Shown here: piece by piece, positions 7,838 through 14,841 of the stretch
Position numbering within the stretch: the first letter of the stretch is position 1
Layout of the letters: every line of letters begins with the position of its first letter
Source: an uncultured Candidatus Saccharibacteria bacterium
Lineage (GTDB): Bacteria > Patescibacteriota > Saccharimonadia > Saccharimonadales > Saccharimonadaceae
Reading direction: 5' to 3'
Length of the DNA: 33,979 nucleotides
NCBI GenBank assembly: GCA_946415265.1
Contig: CAMKRV010000009.1
Location: 1-33,979 of the forward strand
Notes under the pieces: generated by a model
Database searches by the model: none
What the model was told of the DNA's origin: nothing
Seen by the model: only the letters and a program-made list of their open reading frames with translations
Program-made: the position numbers and the translations under genes

Positions 7838-9768
7838 TAGAGGTAAGTAACACATTTAAAGAAGCAGCCAGGGCGCCGGTAAAAGTTATCCGGGTTTCGA
7901 TAGTCTGCGAAGATGACACTTATACTTCGTCCAATGTACTTGTCTCATTATCAAAAGAAGATGCCGGATTCTATTTTAGTACAACTACCAAAAGTCTTTC
8001 ATTTAAACTATTAGGAACTGACTATGACTTAGTCGGCAAAAATGTAACGGCCACATACGAAATCCAATCTGGCAACAGTTGGGATAGTTGTATACTCGGT
8101 CGATTTACTATCTACGAACAGACCGCTAATCTTGAAAAAGGAATGACCGAATTCAAAGCCTATGATCCAATAGGCATGATGGGGAGAGTCAATTATGATG
8201 CTGGAAGCCTAAATTTCCCTTGTACCGTAGAAAATCTATTCGAGCAAATATGCAACAGATTTGGATTAACAAGATATGCAACAAGTGTCGCAAATCTCTC
8301 TTATCAAATTAACGAAGATTTATATGCAAAAATAAACGGAACAACATTTCGTGATATTCTCGCAGAAATAGCCGGAGCGACGGCTTCTGTAGCCGAGGTC
8401 AATAATGAGACAATTCGACTTAGACCAATTGAAATGATTTCAGCAGAAACTCTAACCTATGCGAACCTAAAGAAAGCAAAACTAGAACCAAAATACGGCC
8501 CGGTCAATAGCGTCGTCCTTGCGCGAACTCCGACCGAAGACAATATTGCAGTAACAGATGAAGAAAGTATCGCCGAAAACGGCAAAACCGAAGTTAAGTT
8601 AGCTAATAATGAAATTCTGGATGATGACCGAGAAACTCTGGCGCAACCAATTCTTGACGCAGTCGACGGATTCTACTTTTATCCTTTCGAAATAACTACC
8701 GAGGGCCATGGTTGGTATGAAGTAGGAGATCGTCTAACCATAACGGACGGAACAAACTCTTGGGAAATAATAGTTAGCAACATTTCGTTAAGTATTGGTA
8801 ATGGAATAAAAGAAGTAATCAAAGGCGTTGCGCCATCTGAAACACAAACCAACTATGCGCTTGCCGGCGGAATTACGAAGACGATTTATAACACCGAAAT
8901 AAAAGTCGACAAACAAGGCCAAGAAATAACATCTGTAGTCTCGCGGCAAGATCAATTTGAAAATCAAACGCTGGAGAACTTCTCACAAGTTACGCAGAAT
9001 ATCAATAGTATAACGACCACAATCCAAACGACAGGTGGCGGAAACCTAATTCACAATTCTGTTGGCTACAATATAGACAGCAATCGAAACCTCGTCGGCT
9101 GGGATAAAACCGGAACGGTTAGTTCAGAAACTAGCCCGGAGTCGGTTTCCTATGGCGCAATTTCTGGGAATCAAATAGATATTGGTGTTTCCAGTTCCAT
9201 GACGCAAAGGATAATCGTAGATGGATCCGGAAACCAACTTTATACATTTAGTTTGCGTGCCAAAAAGAGTGCTACTGGCAATGCTATAATTCATTTAAGA
9301 AATAATATCGATGATTACACTATTGAAATCCCTGAGGGCGAAACAGTACTCTGGAGTAATTATAGTTTAGTAGGAATAGAACCGCATTCTACATATTTTG
9401 ACGTTGTAATTCAGACCGATGGAGCAGTAACCGAATTATCAGTTACTGACTTAATGATGACGGTTGGCAATAGTACAACTCCTTGGGTTTCTGCTTCAGA
9501 TGAGATATTAAGCAAAAACGTAGCCGTAGATAGCTCCGGAGTAACAGTACGTTCAAACACCACTAATGATTACGTCCAACTTAACGAGCTAGGGCTAAAT
9601 GGCTTTTCAGATGCGTCCGGGAGCATGGAAAATGTGTTTACGGTTAACCGAGACACAACTGAAGTATCAAAGCTTAAAACGCGAAATCAAATTACGATGT
9701 CGCCAATAAAAATAATCCCAATAAAAAGCGGCACGCGTGCTGGCTGGGCATTCGTAAAGGAGAGCTAA
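7834..9768 (+). CDS. Baseplate hub / tail-associated (Tal-like) protein
   Basis: 644-aa protein. Residues about 1-120 form a beta-rich N-terminus (SNVLVSLSKEDAGFYF, DSCILGRFTIYEQ); about 140-350 resembles the gp27/Tal hub fold (ENLFEQICNRFGL, TFRDILAEIAGA, GDRLTITDGTNSWEI); a helical stretch (about 365-400, RQDQFENQTLENFSQVTQNI) resembles linkers in prophage tail-associated proteins; the remainder is a carbohydrate-binding-module-like beta sandwich (about 405-560, GGNLIHNSVGYNIDSNRNLVGW) and a short C-terminal domain. It should form the trimeric tail tip. I see no lytic domain, so tail-borne peptidoglycan degradation is not supported here. Confidence 0.7.
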   Translation: MIEVSNTFKEAARAPVKVIRVSIVCEDDTYTSSNVLVSLSKEDAGFYFSTTTKSLSFKLLGTDYDLVGKNVTATYEIQSGNSWDSCILGRFTIYEQTANLEKGMTEFKAYDPIGMMGRVNYDAGSLNFPCTVENLFEQICNRFGLTRYATSVANLSYQINEDLYAKINGTTFRDILAEIAGATASVAEVNNETIRLRPIEMISAETLTYANLKKAKLEPKYGPVNSVVLARTPTEDNIAVTDEESIAENGKTEVKLANNEILDDDRETLAQPILDAVDGFYFYPFEITTEGHGWYEVGDRLTITDGTNSWEIIVSNISLSIGNGIKEVIKGVAPSETQTNYALAGGITKTIYNTEIKVDKQGQEITSVVSRQDQFENQTLENFSQVTQNINSITTTIQTTGGGNLIHNSVGYNIDSNRNLVGWDKTGTVSSETSPESVSYGAISGNQIDIGVSSSMTQRIIVDGSGNQLYTFSLRAKKSATGNAIIHLRNNIDDYTIEIPEGETVLWSNYSLVGIEPHSTYFDVVIQTDGAVTELSVTDLMMTVGNSTTPWVSASDEILSKNVAVDSSGVTVRSNTTNDYVQLNELGLNGFSDASGSMENVFTVNRDTTEVSKLKTRNQITMSPIKIIPIKSGTRAGWAFVKES

Positions 9769-9769
9769 A

Positions 9770-11653
9770 ATGGCAACTACTGAATTTCAGATTTCAACTT
9801 ATATGCGAGCCAGACTTGAAACATGGGAATCCGACGTAAGCACAGCAAACAACACGTCAGTAGTTCACGCAAGAATCGTAATATGGCGTACAAATACTTG
9901 GAGCGGACAGACCTATTCATCAAGCGTACGCAGAATTATTTCGATAGATGGAACAACGGTCTGCGACTGGACTGGCGAAATTAGTCATTATAAATCTTAC
10001 GGAGAAATCGAGGTCGCCTCTGGCTCAAAAACTGTTACGCATAATAGTGATGGCTCAAAATCTGTCGGAGTCTCTGCTTCACTTCAAGACAATGTCGGAT
10101 CGTACTTTACCGGTAGCGGTTCTCTAACAATGGGGTTGACCACCATCGCCCGAGCTTCGCAACCATCAATAAACACATGGCCAGACAACTCTCCAAATTT
10201 CAATATTGGAGATACAATCACGATCCATATGAATCGTAAATCAACTAGCTTTACACACACAGTTAAGATCAATTACGGATCGTCATCTTATACGATTGCA
10301 ACTAACGTTGGAGACAACTGTACTCTGAACACGGCAAATATAGCTTCGCAACTTTATGCCCAAATGCCAGCCTCAACCTCATACAGTAACACGATTTCCG
10401 TGACAACCTATAATGGTTCAACGAACATCGGTACAAAGACTTGCGCTTATACCGCAAAAGCTGTCGAAACCAACGTAAAACCAACTTTCTCAAACTTTGC
10501 TTATCAAGATACCAATTCAACTATTACAACGATCACCGGCAATAACCAATATCTAGTGCAAGGCAAATCAAATCTACGAGTGATTATTAGTGCAGCAAAT
10601 AAAGCAACCGCCAAGTATAGTGCTTCAATTCTTAATTACAATGCGTCTATTTCTGGACTTTCAGCGTCAGCGGATTATACAACATCCGCCCTGAATATAG
10701 ATTTCTCAAGCAACGCATTTACTGCCGGAACGCAAACATTGTCAGTAAGAGCAACTGATTCGCGCGGATACTCCACTTCTGTAAGTAAAGATGTAACGGT
10801 GCTAGCTTATGTATCACCGGTTATAAATGCAACGGCAACACGCTTAAACAATTTCGAAAACCAAACCACACTCGTAATAAAAGGCTCCTATTCACCCCTT
10901 ACGATCAATGGAACTGCAAAGAATACAGTATTATCTGTCGAATATCGGTATAAAAAACAATCCACCTCTACATGGGGAGAATGGACTGCTATGACTGGAT
11001 TATCGCCAACTTCCTCCGGAGCATACACAACTACAAATAAAGTTTTAGATCTCGACAATAGCTCGGCTTATGATTTTGAAATTCGAGTAGCAGACAAGCT
11101 TGAAACGATTACTACTACACTAGTAGTATCAGTTGGTATTCCGATTTTTAGAATTGGTATAGATGGCTTTATCTACAACAACGAGCAACCACTCATGCCA
11201 AGCCATGTTGGACAAATCATTATGTCTACAACACTAAACACCGCAGCAAAAGTCAAAGCAATCTATGGTGGAACATGGGTAGCTTGGGGAGCTGGACGCG
11301 TACCGGTAGGAGTAGGTTCAAACGGAACGACAAACTACTCTAGCGCAAATGCAACAGGTGGTTCGGAAAAACACCGGCACGATTTTTGTATTGGTATGCA
11401 CGCGTTTTATGGCGCACTCGTCGATGATGACTGGGTTCAAGGCGCAAACGGCTCAGGTGCCTACTCCTATTCACAAGGAACTTTCTCAAAAAGTCTAAAC
11501 TGGAGCGGAAGCGCTTCGACGAAGAGGAATAATAGCTTGGGAACCAGTATGACCAGTTATTCAGAAACTTGCCGTAGATCATATGGCGATACGGACACTG
11601 GCGATAGTCGCCAACCGTACATTACCTGCTATATGTGGCGTAGAACTGCTTGA
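9770..11653 (+). CDS. Receptor-binding tail protein (DUF859-like with collar-type C-terminus)
   Basis: 627-aa Ser/Thr/Asn-rich beta protein one base after the hub gene. Residues 1-140 (TEFQISTYMRARLETWE, SDGSKSVGVSASLQDNVG) and the repeated Ig-like region to about 460 resemble DUF859 phage minor structural proteins; the C-terminal ~150 residues (GQIIMSTTLNTAAKVKAIYGG, GAGRVPVGVGSNG, GGSEKHRHDF, QPYITCYMWRR) form a short-tail-fibre/collar domain. The HRH motif may coordinate metal, as HxH motifs do in T4 gp12-type fibres. This is the likely host-recognition protein of a phage of an epibiotic CPR bacterium. It is the last structural gene. Confidence 0.75.
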   Translation: MATTEFQISTYMRARLETWESDVSTANNTSVVHARIVIWRTNTWSGQTYSSSVRRIISIDGTTVCDWTGEISHYKSYGEIEVASGSKTVTHNSDGSKSVGVSASLQDNVGSYFTGSGSLTMGLTTIARASQPSINTWPDNSPNFNIGDTITIHMNRKSTSFTHTVKINYGSSSYTIATNVGDNCTLNTANIASQLYAQMPASTSYSNTISVTTYNGSTNIGTKTCAYTAKAVETNVKPTFSNFAYQDTNSTITTITGNNQYLVQGKSNLRVIISAANKATAKYSASILNYNASISGLSASADYTTSALNIDFSSNAFTAGTQTLSVRATDSRGYSTSVSKDVTVLAYVSPVINATATRLNNFENQTTLVIKGSYSPLTINGTAKNTVLSVEYRYKKQSTSTWGEWTAMTGLSPTSSGAYTTTNKVLDLDNSSAYDFEIRVADKLETITTTLVVSVGIPIFRIGIDGFIYNNEQPLMPSHVGQIIMSTTLNTAAKVKAIYGGTWVAWGAGRVPVGVGSNGTTNYSSANATGGSEKHRHDFCIGMHAFYGALVDDDWVQGANGSGAYSYSQGTFSKSLNWSGSASTKRNNSLGTSMTSYSETCRRSYGDTDTGDSRQPYITCYMWRRTA

Positions 11654-11667
11654 ATTCCGTCTCATGA

Positions 11668-11680
11668 TATAATAGAAGTA
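11668..11680 (+). promoter_or_regulatory. Leaderless promoter (TATAAT-N6-ATG) for ADP-ribosylglycohydrolase
   Basis: TATAAT at 11668-11673 is followed by AGAAGT and then ATG at 11680. A -10 box this close places the transcription start at or next to the A of the start codon, and there is no Shine-Dalgarno. The cargo unit thus has its own promoter immediately after the tail genes, as expected for a gene expressed in the lysogen. Confidence 0.7.
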
Positions 11681-12792
11681 TGGTAAAAAGCGATTACCAA
11701 GATCGAGCTCGCGGCATGCTCGTCGGCCTCGCGGTTGGCGATGCTCTTGGTGCGCCCGTAGAATTCTTACCTGATCCGTCAGATGTTTATATTAAAGAAA
11801 TGGGCGATAAAATTGAACATTTCCACAAGAATTACCGCGTGCCAAAAGGTGTTTGGACTGACGATACGGAAATGGCGCTCTGTATGGCAGATAGTTTACT
11901 AGTCAACGAGGGATATGATTCGTATGACATCATGCGCAGATTCCAGGCCTGGAGTGAAGAAGGCTATCGAACATACGACGATAAGCCGGCCTGTGATGTA
12001 GGAATGCAGACATCTCGTGCTATTGACGAATTTATCGCTCACCCAGTAGTACCAAAAGATTATCCAAAAACCGAATCTGCCGGTAATGGCGCAATCATGC
12101 GTCTCGCGCCGATTATTATCGCCAATACTTTCTTAAATAAAAAATACCCAACCCTCCAAGATGGTTTTAAAAAAGGAAATCTTATAATTAATCCAAAAAA
12201 TGATGACGGAGAATTTATCGATCTAAAAGATATCACGCCTACGATCGATATGGCAGTTCTGTCATGTCGTGAAACGCACAATTCTATTGCCGCCGAGGCA
12301 ACGACAGCACTGTTTGCAACGATGCTTTACTGCGCCTTGCATGGGCTTCCTAAAAACCATATTGCTTCGTATTGTTCACGTTGGATTATGAATGAAGAAT
12401 ACGACCACTTTTATCTCGATAACTCCGAAAAACTAATAAATAGAGCTTTAGAAAAAGACGGGGAGAAACTATGCAATCTCGGCGGATACATCGTTGATGC
12501 CTTTGCTATTGCTCTCTGGGGTTTGATGAACTTCAATAATTTCAAAGATGGCATGATGGCAGTAATTAGATTAGGTGGAGACACCGATACTAATGGCGCA
12601 ATCTATGGCCAACTCGCAGGTGCTTATTATGGCTATAATGCGATACCTGAAGAATGGCGAAAAGAAGTTTATCTATCTGACGAGTTAGTCGAAATAGCCG
12701 ATAATCTGCTTAAAATACCAAAATGTCCAATTATTAGAACCAGATTTGAAGATGATAAATACTTTAACGAGCCAGATGAAAGGAGAATTTAA
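11680..12792 (+). CDS. ADP-ribosylglycohydrolase (DraG/ARH family)
   Basis: 370-aa enzyme. ARH family hallmarks: ARGMLVGLAVGDALGAPVEF near the N-terminus, the metal-binding WTDDTEMAL (about 65-73), GNGAIMRLAPI (about 135-145) and the second metal site GGDTDTNGAIYGQLAGAYYG (about 305-325). Such enzymes use two Mg ions to hydrolyse ADP-ribose from arginine, serine, nucleic-acid bases or small molecules; the substrate here is unknown. Fusion domains are absent and all metal-binding Asp/Thr residues are visible, so it should be active. It sits between phage tail genes and the prophage border with its own leaderless promoter, followed 6 nt later by an unrecognised gene: likely lysogen cargo, possibly reversing an ADP-ribosylating defence or toxin (inference). 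Confidence 0.85.
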   Translation: MVKSDYQDRARGMLVGLAVGDALGAPVEFLPDPSDVYIKEMGDKIEHFHKNYRVPKGVWTDDTEMALCMADSLLVNEGYDSYDIMRRFQAWSEEGYRTYDDKPACDVGMQTSRAIDEFIAHPVVPKDYPKTESAGNGAIMRLAPIIIANTFLNKKYPTLQDGFKKGNLIINPKNDDGEFIDLKDITPTIDMAVLSCRETHNSIAAEATTALFATMLYCALHGLPKNHIASYCSRWIMNEEYDHFYLDNSEKLINRALEKDGEKLCNLGGYIVDAFAIALWGLMNFNNFKDGMMAVIRLGGDTDTNGAIYGQLAGAYYGYNAIPEEWRKEVYLSDELVEIADNLLKIPKCPIIRTRFEDDKYFNEPDERRI

Positions 12793-12798
12793 TTTATT

Positions 12799-13506
12799 AT
12801 GGGTATTTTTAAGCGCGAAAAGAAGTTTTGGCTAGTTGACCTCAACAGAATAGAGTCAATCATAGCTTATTTTTATGATAAAGATAATAATCTACCGCCC
12901 GGATATGGACCAGTAATTCTCCAAGCCTTATCTACTATTAATCACTTCTGTAGTAGTTATGTTGCGCTGGACCAAACTCCAGACAAAGAAGAAACAAAAG
13001 TCATGGCGCTTAATTCTCTGGGATTTATCGAAAAATCCCTCGCCCACGATAATGGCGAGTATCACGAAAAGTTTACACATCATTTAGTTGAATACTGGTC
13101 AGACTATCTGGAAAATGAAGACGACAAAGATGTTCTTTCATTTCTACTACGATGCTCCATTGTGTCTGGAATCTTTAAGTTTTATTATCAATACAAAAAA
13201 TACGGAACTGATCCGAGTAAAAATGAAGAATATGCCAAAATTACAGATGATCTGCTAGAGATCTTAGATAATAACGGTACGACCTATGACTTAATTGGGT
13301 ACCTGAATGAAAGGAATCTAAAGAATAAAGAAGATAATCTACTATTCTTACTCCAGGGCTTTTCTGCAATTTGCATAAAAAAGGGTTACAGGCCGTCATG
13401 TGATAATAAAAAGCTCGATAGACTTTTCGATAACTTTGAGAAGAATCAACTAGAAAAACTAAAGAGAGGCGCTTATTTTAGCTCATCTAAATATCTGCAT
13501 ACATAA
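12799..13506 (+). CDS. Unrecognised helical protein in prophage cargo unit
   Basis: 235 aa, 6 nt after the ADP-ribosylglycohydrolase stop, same strand; AGGAG lies 13 nt before the ATG, longer than ideal. I do not recognise a family. It is soluble, mainly helical, rich in Tyr/Lys/Asp/Asn, with aromatic clusters (IVSGIFKFYYQYKKYG) and no signal peptide, transmembrane segment or evident catalytic motif. The repeating helical hairpins could be a HEAT/TPR-like scaffold. Coupling with the glycohydrolase suggests a shared process, for example a substrate, inhibitor or partner. It is the last ORF before the structured element and tRNA-Thr, consistent with a phage accessory gene. Confidence 0.6.
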   Translation: MGIFKREKKFWLVDLNRIESIIAYFYDKDNNLPPGYGPVILQALSTINHFCSSYVALDQTPDKEETKVMALNSLGFIEKSLAHDNGEYHEKFTHHLVEYWSDYLENEDDKDVLSFLLRCSIVSGIFKFYYQYKKYGTDPSKNEEYAKITDDLLEILDNNGTTYDLIGYLNERNLKNKEDNLLFLLQGFSAICIKKGYRPSCDNKKLDRLFDNFEKNQLEKLKRGAYFSSSKYLHT

Positions 13507-13510
13507 AGCC

Positions 13511-13751
13511 AAGTAGCCTTTCCTGAGCCGACGCATTTATAGATAAAACGATAATCGCGAGGAATTACCGTCTGGCGATTGAATGTGCTAGACGCTTTTA
13601 TCGCCAATTAATTAATTGCGGCCGTCGGCTCGGGAAAAACTACTTAGATCCTGTTCCGGCTTAACCTCCCGACAACAATATAATTATTAGTGGAGTAATT
13701 ACCTTGGCTCGTTTGGTTAAGCCGGAGCATATATGGCAAAGAATTAGGATC
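13511..13751. ncRNA. Strongly structured element: candidate noncoding RNA at prophage border
   Basis: No ORF on either strand above a few codons. Two adjacent long-range helices are visible. First, 13511-13533 pairs with 13623-13645 (AAGTAG/CTACTT, 2x2 internal loop, then ~15 bp including GAGCCGACG/CGTCGGCTC) and encloses smaller hairpins such as CGTCTGGC/GCTAGACG and GATAAAA/TTTTATC. Second, GATCCT (13647-13652) pairs with AGGATC (13746-13751), enclosing the perfect 11-bp CCGGCTTAACC (13656-13666) with GGTTAAGCCGG (13715-13725) and an inner AATTATT/AGTAATT hairpin. Multi-branched shape and non-repetitive loops suggest an RNA rather than a transposon end. Strand unknown; it could also be a DNA site for phage replication or integration. 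Confidence 0.5.
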
Positions 13752-13865
13752 AGGTTTTCATAATGATTCCTCCTAGATTAGTTTGATATTGGATGTACTA
13801 ATGGGTTGACCATTCTGAAACCATTCTCAACGAAATTGCGAATATTGAATAACGGCTCCAACGAA

Positions 13866-13913
13866 AAACACCTCGTCTCACGTAGTCAATTGACTAAATG
13901 AAACGAGGTGTTT
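13866..13913 (-). terminator. Terminator of tRNA-Thr transcript
   Basis: AAACACCTCGT (13866-13876) pairs perfectly with ACGAGGTGTTT (13903-13913), with an inner palindrome TAGTCAATTGACTA. Read on the minus strand the second arm is followed by a T-run (GGTGTTTTTCG), 12 nt beyond the tRNA-Thr 3' end, so it is a good intrinsic terminator for the tRNA. Confidence 0.75.
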
Positions 13914-13924
13914 CTGATGCTATA

Positions 13925-14000
13925 TGGAGCCGCCAACCAGGTTTGAACTGGTGACCTTCGCCTTACCATGGCGACGCTCTACCAACTGAGCTATAGCGGC
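13925..14000 (-). tRNA. tRNA-Thr(GGT)
   Basis: 76 nt with encoded CCA. Acceptor GCCGCTA pairs with TGGCGGC; D arm GCTC/GAGC; anticodon stem TCGCC/GGCGA around loop ATGGTAA gives anticodon GGT (Thr, ACC/ACU); T arm ACCAG/CTGGT with TTCAAAC. The discriminator is T, unusual for threonine tRNAs, which normally have A. It is downstream of a decayed copy, 20 nt away, and its 3' end faces the prophage side, the usual geometry for a phage attachment site. Confidence 0.93.
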
Positions 14001-14020
14001 ATAACCAAAATGTACTTTTT

Positions 14021-14094
14021 CTCCGCCTAAATCGCTTCAGAGGTGGCACCATGGTCTTACCATGGATGCGCTCTACCAACTGAGCTATCGCGGC
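14021..14094 (-). pseudogene. Decayed tandem tRNA-Thr copy
   Basis: The 5' half is nearly identical to the intact tRNA-Thr (GCCGCGATAGCTCAGTTGGT, then GAGCG and ATGGTAA), but the anticodon stem (CATCC versus GACCA) no longer pairs, the T arm is unrecognisable and only about four acceptor pairs remain (GGCGG). Total length is still tRNA-like (about 74 nt). The anticodon arm has become a palindrome, CCATGGT-AAG-ACCATGG, able to form a 7-bp hairpin. The likely promoter of the tandem unit (TATTAT at 14103-14108, minus strand) lies upstream of this dead copy. Confidence 0.75.
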
Positions 14095-14102
14095 ATACAA
14101 CC

Positions 14103-14108
14103 ATAATA
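14103..14108 (-). promoter_or_regulatory. Probable -10 box of the tRNA-Thr tandem unit
   Basis: TATTAT on the minus strand about 9 nt before the first base of the decayed copy; no other promoter-like sequence occurs in the 20-nt spacer before the intact tRNA, so the intact tRNA is probably processed from a transcript that also includes the dead copy. No strong -35 is seen. Confidence 0.4.
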
Positions 14109-14258
14109 TCATATTTCGGTACAAAAATAAACTATATTTATTGACTGTTCTTAAAGAGTATGTAATTATTATGCCAAGCCTCGTACATATCAGGAGTTTA
14201 GTCGTCGGCGGGGGTGGTCACAATCAAACATGACACAATTAAAAGAGGCCTTCGTAGC

Positions 14259-14501
14259 ATGAACGAAGAAGTCACACTTATCACAACGAGATACTGTAAA
14301 AATAGGAATATTCCATTGTGTACTATTGAAGAGTGGGCAAACAGCGACTTCTGGATTTATCAGTGTGCCGCACTTTATGCTTCTAATGGAAAACCAGAAA
14401 AAGAATATACATTAATTATCGAAAATCTCTGTAAAAGTTCCGACGATTTCGTAAAACAATTAGCAAAAGAAATTCACGCTCAACAAAATAACAACGACTA
14501 A
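14259..14501 (+). CDS. Small hypothetical protein
   Basis: 80 aa from ATG 14259; the ORF track instead uses GTG 14214 (95 aa). Neither has an ideal ribosome binding site: AGAGG lies about 11 nt before 14259, and AGGAG is 19 nt before 14214. Product (MNEEVTLITTRYCKNRNIPL, IEEWANSDFWIYQCAALYAS) is soluble and helical with two Cys residues; no family recognised. TTGACT (14141-14146) with TAATTA (14163-14168), 16 bp apart, is a possible promoter, and a strong terminator follows the stop. Its isolation between tRNA remnants suggests an island or phage relic; it has an ordinary gene-like composition. Confidence 0.55.
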   Translation: MNEEVTLITTRYCKNRNIPLCTIEEWANSDFWIYQCAALYASNGKPEKEYTLIIENLCKSSDDFVKQLAKEIHAQQNNND

Positions 14502-14518
14502 ACTCCACCCATAAATCC

Positions 14519-14542
14519 AGCCCGCTAAAAAAGCGGGCTTAT
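14519..14542 (+). terminator. Terminator after small hypothetical gene
   Basis: AGCCCGC (14519-14525), loop TAAAAAA, GCGGGCT (14533-14539): a perfect 7-bp GC-rich stem 17 nt after the stop codon. The T-run on the plus strand is short, but its preceding A-rich loop and position fit an intrinsic terminator, possibly bidirectional. Confidence 0.6.
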
Positions 14543-14610
14543 ACTATTCTTCTCATCATAAGAACGCAAAAAGTTCCCCTAAAGTCATAGTACTGTAAAT
14601 CTTTTACTAA

Positions 14611-14633
14611 AAGAAAAAAGACCCTTCAGGTCT
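14611..14633 (-). terminator. Terminator of tRNA-Tyr transcript
   Basis: On the minus strand, AGACC-TGAAG-GGTCT is followed directly by a run of six T residues (plus-strand AAAAAAG at 14614-14620). It terminates the tRNA-Tyr transcript about 80 nt past the tRNA, after the duplicated 3'-end fragment. Confidence 0.65.
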
Positions 14634-14647
14634 ATTTCATTTACTGA

Positions 14648-14666
14648 TGCTGGAAGTAAGACTCGA
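14648..14666 (-). repeat. Duplicated 3' end of tRNA-Tyr (candidate att scar)
   Basis: The 19 bases match the T-arm/acceptor 3' end of tRNA-Tyr at 14719-14737 with one mismatch (minus strand TCGAGTCTTACTTCCAGCA versus TCGAGTCCTACTTCCAGCA). Lying 52 nt beyond the intact tRNA and on the same strand, it has the geometry of the remnant left by an element integrating into a tRNA 3' end. Confidence 0.7.
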
Positions 14667-14715
14667 TTGGAGCAAAGTGACAACGATGTCCTGTTTTTCA
14701 ACAACCTGTCAAGGT

Positions 14716-14800
14716 TGGTGCTGGAAGTAGGACTCGAACCTACGAAGCCCGAAGGCGAGAGATTTACAGTCTCTTGTCATTGCCACTAGACGATTCCAGC
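14716..14800 (-). tRNA. tRNA-Tyr(GTA)
   Basis: 85-nt type II tRNA with encoded CCA. Acceptor GCTGGAA pairs with TTCCAGC, discriminator A; anticodon stem AGAGA/TCTCT around CTGTAAA gives anticodon GTA; a long variable arm (CGCCTTCGGGCTTCG region) is typical for bacterial tRNA-Tyr; T arm GTAGG/CCTAC with TTCGAGT. A TATAAT on the minus strand (plus 14810-14815) lies 9 nt upstream of its first base. Confidence 0.95.
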
Positions 14801-14809
14801 ACTGATATA

Positions 14810-14815
14810 ATTATA
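14810..14815 (-). promoter_or_regulatory. -10 box of tRNA-Tyr
   Basis: Perfect TATAAT on the minus strand, placing the transcription start about 2-4 nt before the mature tRNA 5' end. Confidence 0.6.
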
Positions 14816-14841
14816 GCAAAATTATCTAAAAAAGCAACAAA

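Noticed and set aside
13844-13862. CGGCTCCA near 13849 as an attachment-site copy of the tRNA-Thr 3' end
   Set aside because: Only 8 bp match and in inverted orientation; no second copy is seen at the left of the window, so the real left attachment site is probably outside.
13600-13900. Group I intron core (AATTGCGG near 13613 and GACTAAATG near 13891 resemble P and R elements)
   Set aside because: No Q or S partner sequences, GACTAAATG lies inside the tRNA terminator palindrome, and no interrupted gene or P7 pairing can be built.
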